A DNA stretch of 64,000 nucleotides from an uncultured Clostridium sp. (lineage in GTDB: Bacteria > Bacillota > Clostridia > Lachnospirales > Lachnospiraceae): positions 62,001 through 126,000 of the forward strand of contig UPYT01000001.1 in NCBI GenBank assembly GCA_900538475.1. The letters run 5' to 3'. Positions 29,387 through 38,786 of the stretch are shown here, in pieces (position 1 is the first letter of the stretch; each line of letters opens with the position of its first letter). The notes below the pieces were generated by a model, which was given only the letters and a program-made list of their open reading frames with translations, was not told the DNA's origin and ran no database searches. The translations under genes were made by a program, and so were the position numbers.

Positions 29387-30688
29387 ATGAGGCATGATTT
29401 TGAAATAGCAGGTGTGTACGGCCGGGAAATTCTGGATTCCAGAGGGAATCCTACGCTGGAGGCAGAGGTGTATTTAAAGGGAGGAGCTGTGGGACGGGCA
29501 TCGGTTCCTTCTGGAGCCTCTACGGGTAAGTTTGAAGCAGCAGAGCTGCGGGACGGAGGTCCTCGTTATCATGGAAAAGGAGTAAAAAAAGCAGCAGCAT
29601 ATGTCAATTCGGTTCTGGCAGATGCAGTCTGTGGTCAGGATGTCTTTTATCAGTGGGAGATTGACCGGCGTCTGAGGGAGGCTGACGGAACTGCAAATAA
29701 AGAAAGACTGGGAGCTAACGCTGTTTTGAGCGTATCGCTGGCAGCAGCCAGGGCCTGTGCGGCACAGCAGAGAATTCCTCTTTACCGTTATCTGGGGGGA
29801 TTAAATGGAAGAAAAATGCCGGTCCCAATGATGAATGTGCTGAATGGGGGCGCTCATGCAGACAATACGGTGGATCTTCAGGAATTTATGATTATGCCAG
29901 TGGGAATGGAAAGCTTTGCAGAAGGACTGCGGATGTGCTCGGAGGTGTATCATACCCTGAAAACACTTCTGAAAACAAGAGGATACAGTACAGCTGTGGG
30001 CGATGAGGGTGGCTTTGCTCCGGATTTTAAGAACGCAGAAGAGGCTTTGACCTGTCTGATGGATGCAGTTTCTGTAAGTGGGTATGAACCAGGAAAGGAC
30101 TTCTGTTTTGCCATAGACGCAGCGGCAAGTGAGCTGTACGACAGCAGAATCGGCAGATATGTTTTCCCGGGAGAGAGCCGGATGAGCCAGAGAAGCGTAA
30201 GCCGCTCATCAGAAGAAATGGTAGAGTACTTGCGAAGACTGACAGAGGCCTTTCCCATATGTTCCATTGAGGACGGCCTTGGAGAGGAGGACTGGGAAGG
30301 GTGGAAGCTGTTAACCGGGGTGCTGGGAAAACAGATTCAGCTGGTAGGAGACGACCTTTTTGTTACAAATACAGCTCGCCTGGAAAAAGGAATCCGGGAA
30401 GGGGCGGCCAATGCCATTCTGATCAAAATGAACCAGATAGGAACCCTGACGGAAACACTGGAGTCCATGGAAATGGCAAGGCTTGCCGGATACCGGACGA
30501 TTGTTTCTCATCGTTCCGGGGAGACAGAGGATACGTTTTTAGCAGATCTGGCAGTGGCAGCAGGAAGCGGTCAGATCAAAACAGGAGCTCCCTGCCGGTC
30601 AGAACGAGTTGCAAAATATAACAGGCTGCTCAGGATTGAGGAGGAAGCGAAAGGAAAAAGGCTTGTTTTTTCAAAAGAAGTATGCTAA
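29387..30688 (+). CDS. eno: Enolase
   Basis: 433 residues. It interconverts 2-phosphoglycerate and phosphoenolpyruvate in glycolysis. Active-site blocks are intact: [56 protein letters not shown], the Mg ligands in [21 protein letters not shown] and GDDLFVTN, the catalytic Lys in [10 protein letters not shown], and [17 protein letters not shown]. The start at 29387 is fixed by AAGGAGG 9 nt upstream. The product begins [12 protein letters not shown], slightly longer than usual. eno-secG-rnr-smpB is a common Gram-positive order. Regulation may involve the hairpin before it. Confidence 0.96.
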   Translation: MRHDFEIAGVYGREILDSRGNPTLEAEVYLKGGAVGRASVPSGASTGKFEAAELRDGGPRYHGKGVKKAAAYVNSVLADAVCGQDVFYQWEIDRRLREADGTANKERLGANAVLSVSLAAARACAAQQRIPLYRYLGGLNGRKMPVPMMNVLNGGAHADNTVDLQEFMIMPVGMESFAEGLRMCSEVYHTLKTLLKTRGYSTAVGDEGGFAPDFKNAEEALTCLMDAVSVSGYEPGKDFCFAIDAAASELYDSRIGRYVFPGESRMSQRSVSRSSEEMVEYLRRLTEAFPICSIEDGLGEEDWEGWKLLTGVLGKQIQLVGDDLFVTNTARLEKGIREGAANAILIKMNQIGTLTETLESMEMARLAGYRTIVSHRSGETEDTFLADLAVAAGSGQIKTGAPCRSERVAKYNRLLRIEEEAKGKRLVFSKEVC

Positions 30689-30724
30689 ACTAATGGTGTT
30701 TGACTATTAGGAGGTATCGTTCTT

Positions 30725-30952
30725 ATGTTAAAGATTATCTTATCCGTGATTTTTATTCTGATATGTGTGGCTTTGACCGTGGTTGTATTACTTCAGGAAG
30801 GAAAATCAGCAGGCCTTGGCGCAATCAGCGGAATGGCTGATACTTACTGGGGAAAAAACAAGGGACGTTCCATGGAAGGCAATCTGCAGAAGTTTACTAC
30901 CTTTGCAGCAGTTGCATTTATGGTACTGGCAATTGTTTTGAATTTACTGTAA
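30725..30952 (+). CDS. secG: Preprotein translocase subunit SecG
   Basis: 75 residues with two membrane segments (about 2-22 and 54-74) and the SecG signature VVLLQEGKSAGLGAISG between them. It helps SecYE and SecA move proteins across the membrane. The ribosome site is AGGAGGT upstream of ATG 30725. It precedes rnr, as in many Firmicutes, with a hairpin in between. Confidence 0.94.
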   Translation: MLKIILSVIFILICVALTVVVLLQEGKSAGLGAISGMADTYWGKNKGRSMEGNLQKFTTFAAVAFMVLAIVLNLL

Positions 30953-30961
30953 GAATGGAAG

Positions 30962-31000
30962 AAGCACTCTTGGATACAGCAAGGGTGCTTTTATCTTTTT
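30962..31000 (+). terminator. Terminator or attenuator between secG and rnr
   Basis: AAGCACTCTTG (30962-30972) pairs with CAAGGGTGCTT (30980-30990), followed by TTATCTTTTT. Confidence 0.75.
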
Positions 31001-31066
31001 ATAGAAAAGTCCACCCTGAGCAGTAATATTTTATGCATCAAAGAGATCGTGACAAAAGGAGATTTT

Positions 31067-33208
31067 ATGACAGAAGAAGCGTTAAAAGAAAGGAAAGAGG
31101 GCCTGTTGGCGCTGATGGAAGATCCTTCCTATGTGCCTATGAAGCTGAAGGAGCTTTCCATGCTGCTGAACGTGCCGAGAGAGCGGCGTGAGGAGCTCAA
31201 AGAGGTTTTGGATGCTCTGATTGCAGATGGAAAGATTGTTCTTTCTAAACGGGGTAAATATGGCCGTCCAGAAAAGAAGATTCTTACTGGAACCTTTTCC
31301 GGCAGTTCCAGAGGCTTTGGCTTTGTTGTTCTGGAGGGCGGCCAGCAGGATATTTATATTCCGGCGGATCAGACGGGGGATGCCATGCACGGTGACAAGG
31401 TGCAGATTACGGCAGAACCGGCCAGAGCCGGACGCAGACCGGAGGGAACGGTGATTCGGGTTCTGGAGAGGGCTAATGAAACTCTGGTGGGATATTACCA
31501 GAAAAACAGGCATTTCGGGTTTGTGATCCCGGATAACCAGAAAATTGCTACGGATATCTTTATACCGGAAGGAGAAGATATGGGAGCCGTTACAGGCCAT
31601 AAGGTAGTGGTAAGGCTGACCAGCTTTGGCGGAACCCGGAAAAAGCCGGAGGGAAGGGTGACGGAAATTATTGGTCACGTCAACGATCCGGGAACAGATA
31701 TCCTTTCGATTGTAAAGGCTTATGGGCTTCCGGAGGAATATCCGCCGGAGGTGATGGAGCAGGTAAGCCGGATTCCGGATGAGGTGACGGCAGAAGAAAT
31801 GCAGGGAAGAAAGGATATCCGCAGCTGGCAGACAGTAACCATAGACGGTGAGGATGCAAAGGATCTGGATGATGCCATTACCATCAGCCGGGAAGCCTAC
31901 GGCTATCGGCTGGGTGTCCACATTGCGGATGTGAGTCATTATGTGACAGAGAACAGTCCCTTGGATCAGGAGGCGCTTCGTCGTGGAACCAGTGTTTATC
32001 TGGTGGATCGAGTGATTCCCATGCTGCCCCATAAGCTGTCGAATGGGATCTGCTCTCTGAATGAGGGAACGGATCGTCTGGCTTTAAGCTGCATTATGGA
32101 TCTGGATTTCCAGGGCCGGGTTCTGGGACATGAGGTGGCAGAAACCGTAATTCAGGTCGATCGCCGTATGACCTATACAGCAGTCAACGCCATTGTTACA
32201 GATCAGGATCCAAATACAATGGAAGAGTACCGGGACTTTACAGAGATGTTTGCTCTGATGAAGGAGCTGGCAGATATTCTCCGGGAGCGGCGGTATCAGC
32301 GAGGATCCATTGATTTTGATTTTCCGGAGACAAAAATGATTCTGGATGAAAAAGGCCGGCCAGTGGAGATTCGTCCTTATGAACGCAATGCGGCCACGCG
32401 GATTATTGAGGATTTCATGCTGATGGCCAATGAGACCATTGCAGAGGACTATTTCTGGCAGGAGGTTCCGTTTTTATACCGAACCCATGACACTCCGGAT
32501 CCGGAAAAGATGAAACGTCTGGGATTATTTATTAATAACTTTGGTTATACCATCCGTACCCAGCAGGGGGAGGTTCATCCCAAGGAGATTCAGAAGCTTC
32601 TGAAAAAAATAGAAGGAAGCGAAGAGGAGGCGCTGATTAGCCGTCTGACTCTTCGCTCTATGCGGCAGGCCAAGTATATGCCTGTGTGCAGCGGTCATTT
32701 CGGTCTGGCGGCTAAGTATTATACCCATTTTACATCACCGATCCGCCGGTATCCGGATTTGCAGATTCACCGGATTATTAAGGAGAACCTTCACGGAAAT
32801 CTGACAGAAAAGAGGCTTTCCCATTATGATAAGCTTCTGACCGGCGTGTCCATCCAGTGTTCAGCCACAGAACGGCGGGCAGAGGAAGCGGAGCGGGAAA
32901 CCATCAAGATGAAAAAATGTGAATATATGGCGAAACGGATTGGCAGAGAGTATGAGGGTGTGATTTCCGGTGTAACAAACTGGGGATTTTATGTGGAGCT
33001 GCCCAATACCGTAGAGGGACTGGTTCATGTAAGCAGCCTGCAGGGAGATTACTATCTGTTTGACGAAAGCAGAATGGAACTGAGAGGTGAAATGAGCGGA
33101 CGGACGTTCCGGCTGGGGCAGAAGCTCCGGGTTGTGGTTATGGGAACGGACAAGCTGACCAGGACTGTCGATTTTCTTCCGGCAGAGGAGGAAAACAGGG
33201 AGGATTAA
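31067..33208 (+). CDS. rnr: Ribonuclease R
   Basis: 713 residues from ATG 31067, preceded by AAGGAG; a GTG at 31049 lies upstream of that site and is rejected. A 3'-5' exoribonuclease that degrades structured RNA and messages freed by trans-translation. An N-terminal helix-turn-helix and two cold-shock-like domains (about 60-220) precede the RNB domain, whose catalytic Asp cluster lies in [26 protein letters not shown] is the RNB C-terminal signature. The S1 domain (about 625-700, [16 protein letters not shown]) ends the protein. smpB begins one base after its stop. Confidence 0.96.
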   Translation: MTEEALKERKEGLLALMEDPSYVPMKLKELSMLLNVPRERREELKEVLDALIADGKIVLSKRGKYGRPEKKILTGTFSGSSRGFGFVVLEGGQQDIYIPADQTGDAMHGDKVQITAEPARAGRRPEGTVIRVLERANETLVGYYQKNRHFGFVIPDNQKIATDIFIPEGEDMGAVTGHKVVVRLTSFGGTRKKPEGRVTEIIGHVNDPGTDILSIVKAYGLPEEYPPEVMEQVSRIPDEVTAEEMQGRKDIRSWQTVTIDGEDAKDLDDAITISREAYGYRLGVHIADVSHYVTENSPLDQEALRRGTSVYLVDRVIPMLPHKLSNGICSLNEGTDRLALSCIMDLDFQGRVLGHEVAETVIQVDRRMTYTAVNAIVTDQDPNTMEEYRDFTEMFALMKELADILRERRYQRGSIDFDFPETKMILDEKGRPVEIRPYERNAATRIIEDFMLMANETIAEDYFWQEVPFLYRTHDTPDPEKMKRLGLFINNFGYTIRTQQGEVHPKEIQKLLKKIEGSEEEALISRLTLRSMRQAKYMPVCSGHFGLAAKYYTHFTSPIRRYPDLQIHRIIKENLHGNLTEKRLSHYDKLLTGVSIQCSATERRAEEAERETIKMKKCEYMAKRIGREYEGVISGVTNWGFYVELPNTVEGLVHVSSLQGDYYLFDESRMELRGEMSGRTFRLGQKLRVVVMGTDKLTRTVDFLPAEEENRED

Positions 33209-33209
33209 G

Positions 33210-33671
33210 ATGAAAGATTCAGTAAAGCTGGTGGCCAACAATAAAAAGGCCTGGCATGATTATTTTATTGATGACAAAATTGAGTGCGGAATTGAATTGT
33301 TTGGAACAGAGGTGAAGTCCATCCGCATGGGGCACTGCAGCATCAAGGAGGCCTTTGTCCGTATTGATAAGGGTGAGGTTTACGTTTACGGAATGCATAT
33401 CAATCCGTATGAGAAGGGAAATATTTTCAATAAGGATCCCCTTCGCTCCAGAAAGCTTCTGCTCCATCGGAGCGAGATTGACAAGCTGGAGGGGAAAATT
33501 CGGGAAAAAGGTATCACCCTGGTTCCTCTTCAGGTTTATTTTAAGGGAAGTCTGGTAAAGGTGGAGATTGGACTGGCTCGAGGAAAGAAGCTTTATGACA
33601 AGCGGGCTGATATTGCGAAAAAGGACCAGCGCCGGGAAGTGGAGCGGGAATATAAGGAGCGTCTGAGATAG
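33210..33671 (+). CDS. smpB: SsrA-binding protein SmpB
   Basis: 153 residues. Binds tmRNA and carries it to stalled ribosomes. Family blocks: [68 protein letters not shown] and the basic C-terminal tail ([20 protein letters not shown]), which folds into the mRNA channel. Directly after rnr, so both are co-expressed. Its RNA partner is at 14072-14408 in this window. Confidence 0.97.
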   Translation: MKDSVKLVANNKKAWHDYFIDDKIECGIELFGTEVKSIRMGHCSIKEAFVRIDKGEVYVYGMHINPYEKGNIFNKDPLRSRKLLLHRSEIDKLEGKIREKGITLVPLQVYFKGSLVKVEIGLARGKKLYDKRADIAKKDQRREVEREYKERLR

Positions 33672-33779
33672 GACTTCCAGGATGGACTGCCGCCTTTGGC
33701 ATAGAAAAAACGTTGATTTTTTCTGATTCGAGTTATAACAGCTATGACAGAATGGCATACAGAAAATAAAAAACAGTCA

Positions 33780-33808
33780 TTGATTTTACGGCATATAGGG
33801 GATATAAT
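33780..33808 (+). promoter_or_regulatory. Promoter of ilvE (TTGATT-17-TATAAT)
   Basis: TTGATT at 33780-33785 and TATAAT at 33803-33808, spacer 17 nt, giving a leader of about 75 nt. No T-box or other riboswitch is seen in it. Confidence 0.8.
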
Positions 33809-33888
33809 GTTGTTTAATACGAATTTGGAGACAGGAAGGTCATAAGGTATCAAAGAAAAAGGCGTGCCTGTGGAATGGAGGAACAGTG

Positions 33889-34914
33889 ATGGAGAAAAAA
33901 AATCTGGATTGGAGCAATATCGGATTCAGCTATATGCCTACAGATATGCGATATGTAGCTAATTATAAAGACGGACGCTGGGATGAGGGAGGTTTGACGG
34001 CAGACTCTAACGTGGTGATTAATGAATGTGCTGGGATTCTGCAGTACTGCCAGGAGTGTTTTGAAGGCTTGAAGGCTTATACCACAGAGGATGGAAGTAT
34101 TGTTACGTTCCGTCCGGATCTGAATGCAGAGCGTATGATGGATTCCTGCGCCCGTTTGGAAATGCCTCAGTTTCCCAAGGAGCGTTTCCTGGAGGCAGTG
34201 GATCAGGTAGTGAGAGCCAATGCGGCATGGGTTCCGCCTTTTGGAAGCGGAGCAACCTTTTATCTGAGACCCTATATGTTTGCATCCGGGCCGGTAATTG
34301 GCGTAAAGCCGTCAACCGAATATCAGTTCCGTTTGTTTGGAACCCCGGTAGGTCCGTATTTTAAAGGCGGAGTAAGGCCGTTGACCATTTGTGTCAGTGA
34401 TTTTGACCGGGCGGCTCCTCATGGAACCGGCCACGTAAAGGCAGGACTGAACTACGCCATGAGCCTTCACGCCAATGTGACTGCTCATGCGGCAGGATAT
34501 GATGAGAATATGTTCCTGGATCCGGCTACCAGAACTTACGTAGAGGAGACAGGAGGAGCAAATTTTCTGTTTATAACCAAGGACAATGAGGTGGTAACCC
34601 CTAAGTCTGACTCTATTTTGCCGTCTATTACCAGACGTTCTCTTGTTTATGTGGCAGAGCATTATCTTGGTTTGAAGGTTACTCAGCGGCCGGTGAAGCT
34701 TTCCGAGCTGTCAGATTTTGCCGAGTGCGGCCTGTGCGGAACGGCAGCTGTGATTTCCCCAGTAGGAAAAGTGGTGGATCACGGAAAAGAAATCTGCTTC
34801 CCCAGCGGCATGACAGAGATGGGCCCTATTACGAAGAAGCTGTATGAAACTCTGACTGGAATTCAGATGGGAACGGTGGAAGCGCCGGAAGGCTGGATTC
34901 GCAAGATTGTATAA
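33889..34914 (+). CDS. ilvE: Branched-chain amino acid aminotransferase
   Basis: 341 residues from ATG 33889 (GGAGG 7 nt upstream; a GTG at 33886 is less likely). A fold-type IV PLP enzyme for the last step of Leu, Ile and Val synthesis. PLP-binding Lys184 lies in HVKAGLNYA; other signatures are YCQECFEGLKAY, TFRPDLNAERM, YLRPYMFA, EETGGANFLF and SGMTEMGPI. Not beside other ilv or leu genes, with its own promoter and terminator, so it is a single-gene unit. Confidence 0.95.
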   Translation: MEKKNLDWSNIGFSYMPTDMRYVANYKDGRWDEGGLTADSNVVINECAGILQYCQECFEGLKAYTTEDGSIVTFRPDLNAERMMDSCARLEMPQFPKERFLEAVDQVVRANAAWVPPFGSGATFYLRPYMFASGPVIGVKPSTEYQFRLFGTPVGPYFKGGVRPLTICVSDFDRAAPHGTGHVKAGLNYAMSLHANVTAHAAGYDENMFLDPATRTYVEETGGANFLFITKDNEVVTPKSDSILPSITRRSLVYVAEHYLGLKVTQRPVKLSELSDFAECGLCGTAAVISPVGKVVDHGKEICFPSGMTEMGPITKKLYETLTGIQMGTVEAPEGWIRKIV

Positions 34915-34954
34915 TAGTCAGTCTTGTCTGGACAGAACAGACAAATATGAAACA

Positions 34955-34996
34955 AAAAAAGTCCTCCGGGAATGTAAGGTTTCCGGAGGGCTTTTT
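34955..34996 (+). terminator. Intrinsic terminator after ilvE
   Basis: AAAAAGTCCTCCGGGAA pairs with TTTCCGGAGGGCTTTTT around a short loop and ends in a T run. Confidence 0.85.
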
Positions 34997-35016
34997 GAGC
35001 GTACAGGAGAGTAGAT

Positions 35017-35988
35017 ATGGACAAAATTGCTGTACTGATACCCTGCTACAATGAAAGCTGTACCATTGCAAAGGTAGTGGCAGATTGGAAGCGCGTTCTT
35101 CCGGAAGCAGTGGTTTATGTATATGACAACAATTCCAAAGACAACACAGACCAGATTGCCAGACAGGCGGGGGCTGTGGTGCGTTATGAGCATCAGCAGG
35201 GAAAGGGCAATGTGATCCGGAGAATGTTCCGGGAAATTGACGCCAGATGTTATATTATGGTAGACGGAGATGATACTTATCCGGCAGAATGCGGGCCGAT
35301 TATGGCAAAGGCTGTTTTAGAGGAGCAGGCAGATATGGTTATTGGAGATCGTTTGTCCTCGACCTATTTTGCAGAAAACAAAAGGCCCTTTCACAATGTG
35401 GGAAATTCCATGGTGAGAGCAGCCATTAACAGTCTTTTCCGGACCGATATCAAAGATGTGATGACTGGATGCAGGGCATTTAGCTATGCCTTTGTCAAAA
35501 CATTTCCAGTGCTTTCTAAGGGATTTGAGATTGAAACAGAAATGACAATTCATGCAGTGGACAAAAACATGGCGCTGAAAAATATCCCCATTGATTATCG
35601 CGATCGGCCGGAGGGAAGTGTGTCCAAATTAAATACTGTTTCTGACGGAATCCGGGTAATAAAAACCATAGGAAAGCTCTACAGGGACTATAAACCCCTG
35701 GGTTTTTTTGGCGGGATTGCTCTGATTCTGCTGGTTCTTTCTTTCTGGTTCTTTGTACCGATTATGACGGAGTATCTGAAAACAGGGCTTGTTCCGCAAT
35801 TTCCTACACTGATGGTATGCGGTTTTTGTGCAATTACGGCAGTATTAGCCCTGTTTGCCGGAATGATTCTGCAGACCATTATTCAGAAGCATAAGCAGGA
35901 ATTTGAATTCCGGCTTCAAATCGCATGTGAAATGTACAGGAAAAAAATAAAAGATGATGGAAACTATGATATTGCGAAATCAAAATAA
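35017..35988 (+). CDS. Family 2 glycosyltransferase, polyprenyl-phosphate sugar transferase-like, with C-terminal membrane anchor
   Basis: 323 residues. GT-A fold with IAVLIPCYNESCTIAKV at the start, the nucleotide-binding DNNSKDNT, and the metal-binding DGDDTYPAE near residue 88. Two membrane segments follow (about 228-252 and 264-288). This is the layout of dolichol/undecaprenyl-phosphate mannosyl- or glucosyltransferases, which load a sugar on a lipid carrier for transfer outside the membrane. The next gene, a large membrane protein, overlaps it by 35 bases, so the two probably act together on a surface glycan. Sugar and target are unknown. Confidence 0.85.
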   Translation: MDKIAVLIPCYNESCTIAKVVADWKRVLPEAVVYVYDNNSKDNTDQIARQAGAVVRYEHQQGKGNVIRRMFREIDARCYIMVDGDDTYPAECGPIMAKAVLEEQADMVIGDRLSSTYFAENKRPFHNVGNSMVRAAINSLFRTDIKDVMTGCRAFSYAFVKTFPVLSKGFEIETEMTIHAVDKNMALKNIPIDYRDRPEGSVSKLNTVSDGIRVIKTIGKLYRDYKPLGFFGGIALILLVLSFWFFVPIMTEYLKTGLVPQFPTLMVCGFCAITAVLALFAGMILQTIIQKHKQEFEFRLQIACEMYRKKIKDDGNYDIAKSK

Positions 35989-37855
35989 AAAGAGATGTGA
36001 GGGAGACGGGGAAAGAATCAGAGGAGGTTTTTGGATCCTGCAGCTTCTCTGGGCCTGGGGAGCTGTCTATGGGGTCAGCCGCATGAAAAAGCAGCTGGGA
36101 CTGACAGAGATGCTTTTGCTCCACAAAAGCCTGCTGTCTCTTTTTCTGTTTGCGTCAGGTTTCTTTCTTGTCGGACGTATGGCGGAGGACTGGAAAGAAA
36201 ACCGCTGTCTGGCGTTTTCGGCGCAGCTTCTCTCAGTAATGCTTTGTTTTACAGAGCTTTTGGGAATGGGACTGCGTTTCATGGAAACAGGTGATTTAGG
36301 GAACGTATCTGAGGGGACACAGTTTTTGGCTGCAGCCGGAGAGCTTGCGGCAGGCCGGCAGGTATATCTGGACAGCTGGCAAAGCTGGGCCTGGACGTTT
36401 TTTACAGCAGTGGCGCTTTCTGCCTATCTGGAACCGTTTCTTTACAGGCTTGGGGGGCTTCTTCCAGAGCAAGAAGCCTGTTGTAAAAGAGGGAAAAAAA
36501 GAGCCTCATCGGTATTTTTTAAAAGTTGGCTTCTTTTGTTTCTGGGATACCTTCCCTGTTTTCTGGCGTTTTATCCAGGACTTTACTGTTATGACATGAC
36601 CTGGCAGTGGGATATGTACTGGACAGGAAATTACAGCACTCACCATCCGCTTCTTCACACCTATTTGTGCGGCTGGCTGTTTGAGGCAGGGAATACTCTG
36701 TTTGGCAGCTACAACGCAGGGCTGGCGCTCCAGTCCCTGCTGCAGATTGGAATTTTGACCGGCTGTATGGCATTTGCAGCATCATTTCTTGCAAAATGGG
36801 GACTTCCATGGAAGATTCGCGGGGCGGTGACGGCATTTTACCTGCTTTTCCCCTTTTTTCAGGTGCTCGGAATCAGTACGACCAAGGATACCATATTTGG
36901 AGGCCTGTTTCTGGTGGTGTTTGTCTGTATCTGTGATATGACCAGGGCTCAGAAAGTATATCGGGGAAAAGCGCTGGCTGGATTTCTGATGGCGGCAGTC
37001 CTTATGGGAACCTTTCGAAACAATGCGTCCTATGGGCTTTTGCTGACAGTTTTGTGTATGATGACGGTGTGGATGATTATGAGATTCAGGGGAAGGCGCG
37101 GAGGGTTTCTTCCGGAATTGAGCCTGATTCTTTGCCTTTCTGTAGCAGGCAGCACAGGGGTGAACTATGGGCTGGAACAGGCGCTTCATGCCTCTAAGGG
37201 AAGCGTGGCGGAGATGCTGAGTGTTCCCATGCAGCAGATGGCGAGAACCTATGTGTATCACAGAGAGGAGCTGGCAGAAGAAGAAAAGGAGGAGCTTACA
37301 GCCTACCTTCCCAGAGAAAATCTGGAGGCCTACAAATACTATGTGTCCGATCCAGTGAAAGCCGGTTTCCAGGCAGAGGCGTTTGAGTCTGGAAAAGAGG
37401 AATTTATCAGACTCTGGCTGAGCATAGGGCGGCAGTTCCCGGCTGAATATGTAAGGGCAACGCTTTTAAATACCATGGGACTGTGGTATTTGGGCGGAGA
37501 CTCCAGCTGCTATATGGCTTATGAAATGAAACCGTCCTCCTATGTGTGGCAGGAGAGTCGTCTTCCGATGTTAAAGCCCTGGTATCTGTGGTTTCAGAAT
37601 GATAATTTGAAGGAGAAGCTGCCAGTGCTGTCCATTCCTTTTTACACCTCCTTTTATTCCTGGGCAGTGGTACTCTGCGGCGGGCTTTTGATTGGAAGAA
37701 GAAGGTACAGATGGCTGACACCTGTGGGAATTTTGCTTGGATATCTGATATCTCTTGCTCCGGGTCCCTGTATTCTGGTACGGTATATGGCGGGAATCAT
37801 GCTCTGTGTACCTGTGCTGTGGAGTGCTGTGTTTTACGGAAAAAGGGAGGAATGA
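35954..37855 (+). CDS. Large polytopic membrane protein, possibly GT-C glycosyltransferase-like (DUF6020 type)
   Basis: 633 residues with about 12-13 membrane segments. After the fourth or fifth segment there is an extracytoplasmic loop YPGLYCYDMTWQWDMYW and STHHPLLHTYLCGW; an acidic loop followed by a HHP motif recalls GT-C enzymes that use lipid-linked sugars. A larger soluble stretch at about 420-560 may be extracellular. The start may be the ATG at 35954 or 35957; both overlap the GT2 gene and the ribosome site is weak. Coupling with the GT2 gene suggests it accepts that enzyme's product. Family name is from memory of similar proteins, so the function is a suggestion. Confidence 0.65.
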   Translation: MMETMILRNQNKKRCEGDGERIRGGFWILQLLWAWGAVYGVSRMKKQLGLTEMLLLHKSLLSLFLFASGFFLVGRMAEDWKENRCLAFSAQLLSVMLCFTELLGMGLRFMETGDLGNVSEGTQFLAAAGELAAGRQVYLDSWQSWAWTFFTAVALSAYLEPFLYRLGGLLPEQEACCKRGKKRASSVFFKSWLLLFLGYLPCFLAFYPGLYCYDMTWQWDMYWTGNYSTHHPLLHTYLCGWLFEAGNTLFGSYNAGLALQSLLQIGILTGCMAFAASFLAKWGLPWKIRGAVTAFYLLFPFFQVLGISTTKDTIFGGLFLVVFVCICDMTRAQKVYRGKALAGFLMAAVLMGTFRNNASYGLLLTVLCMMTVWMIMRFRGRRGGFLPELSLILCLSVAGSTGVNYGLEQALHASKGSVAEMLSVPMQQMARTYVYHREELAEEEKEELTAYLPRENLEAYKYYVSDPVKAGFQAEAFESGKEEFIRLWLSIGRQFPAEYVRATLLNTMGLWYLGGDSSCYMAYEMKPSSYVWQESRLPMLKPWYLWFQNDNLKEKLPVLSIPFYTSFYSWAVVLCGGLLIGRRRYRWLTPVGILLGYLISLAPGPCILVRYMAGIMLCVPVLWSAVFYGKREE

Positions 37856-37877
37856 TTTCAAGATGGTGAAAACGCAT

Positions 37878-37906
37878 TTGACAGAAAAATCTCAAACGGG
37901 TATAAT
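37878..37906 (+). promoter_or_regulatory. Consensus promoter of rex (TTGACA-17-TATAAT)
   Basis: TTGACA at 37878-37883 and TATAAT at 37901-37906. I saw no TTGTTAAnnnnTTAACAA-like Rex operator here, so self-control is not supported. Confidence 0.9.
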
Positions 37907-37968
37907 GTAAGCTAGATGAACAGGGTGCTCAGCATCCGAATATGTGACAGACAGGAGAGTAGGCAAGC

Positions 37969-38682
37969 ATGGAGGGAAGAGAAATATCAAAGGCTGTGAT
38001 TACGCGGCTTCCCCGGTATTATCGATACCTTGGAGAATTATTGGAATCTGGAGTGGAACGAATTTCATCCAATGAGCTGAGTGTTCGAATGAAGGTAACT
38101 GCATCTCAGATTCGCCAGGATTTGAATAATTTTGGAGGATTTGGTCAGCAGGGCTACGGCTATAATGTTAAATATCTTTACACGGAAATTGGAAAAATTT
38201 TGGGAATTGACCGACAGCATCATATGATTATTATTGGTGCAGGAAATCTTGGGCAGGCGATTGCCAATTATGCTAATTTTGAAAAGCGTGGATTTATCAT
38301 TAAAGGTATGTTTGATATCAATCCCAGACTGATCGGTCTTGTTGTCAGGGGAATCGAGATTCGCGGGGTAGATGATCTGGAGCAGTTTATCAAGGATAAC
38401 GATGTTCAGATGGCTGCGCTGACGATCCCTAAGACAAAGGCGCCTGAGATTGCAGAGCGGCTGGTAAAGGCGGGGATTAAGGCTATCTGGAATTTTGCAC
38501 ATGTGGATTTGAATGTGCCGGAGGATGTAGTTGTTGAGAACGTACATCTTTCAGAGAGCCTTATGCGTCTGTCCTACCGGGTGTGCAGCCTGGAGGATCG
38601 GAAGGAAAAGCAGAGAGAGAAGGAACGGGAAAGGGCGGCCTTGAAAGCAGGTAAATCACTGAAGGATGAAGCAAATCAGTGA
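37969..38682 (+). CDS. rex: Redox-sensing transcriptional repressor Rex
   Basis: 237 residues. Senses the NADH/NAD+ ratio and represses fermentation genes when NADH is low. The N-terminal winged helix (1-85) contains ISSNELSVRMKVTASQIRQDLNNFGGFGQQGYGYNV. The Rossmann domain starts at IIIGAGNLGQAIANY (about 86-100) and FDINPRLIG. A C-terminal tail of about 25 residues is rich in Lys, Arg and Glu. It fits an anaerobic fermenter. The ribosome site is GACAGGAGAG before ATG 37969. Confidence 0.96.
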   Translation: MEGREISKAVITRLPRYYRYLGELLESGVERISSNELSVRMKVTASQIRQDLNNFGGFGQQGYGYNVKYLYTEIGKILGIDRQHHMIIIGAGNLGQAIANYANFEKRGFIIKGMFDINPRLIGLVVRGIEIRGVDDLEQFIKDNDVQMAALTIPKTKAPEIAERLVKAGIKAIWNFAHVDLNVPEDVVVENVHLSESLMRLSYRVCSLEDRKEKQREKERERAALKAGKSLKDEANQ

Positions 38683-38704
38683 TTTAAGGAGGAAACAAGG
38701 GCAT

Positions 38705-38745
38705 CTGCCGGCGGACAGGAAGGAAGCTTCCTGGGCTGCCGGCAG
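38705..38745 (+). repeat. Hairpin between rex and the NAD(P)HX repair gene
   Basis: CTGCCGGC (38705-38712) pairs with GCCGGCAG (38738-38745), and CAGGAAG pairs with CTTCCTG inside. Only a short T stretch follows, so it may be a weak terminator. Confidence 0.55.
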
Positions 38746-38786
38746 TTTGTGTATGATCGGAGATGGAGTCTTTAGGAGGAGAGGAT

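Noticed and set aside
37861..37968. Rex operator in front of rex
   Set aside because: No TTGTTAAnnnnTTAACAA-like palindrome could be found in the region.
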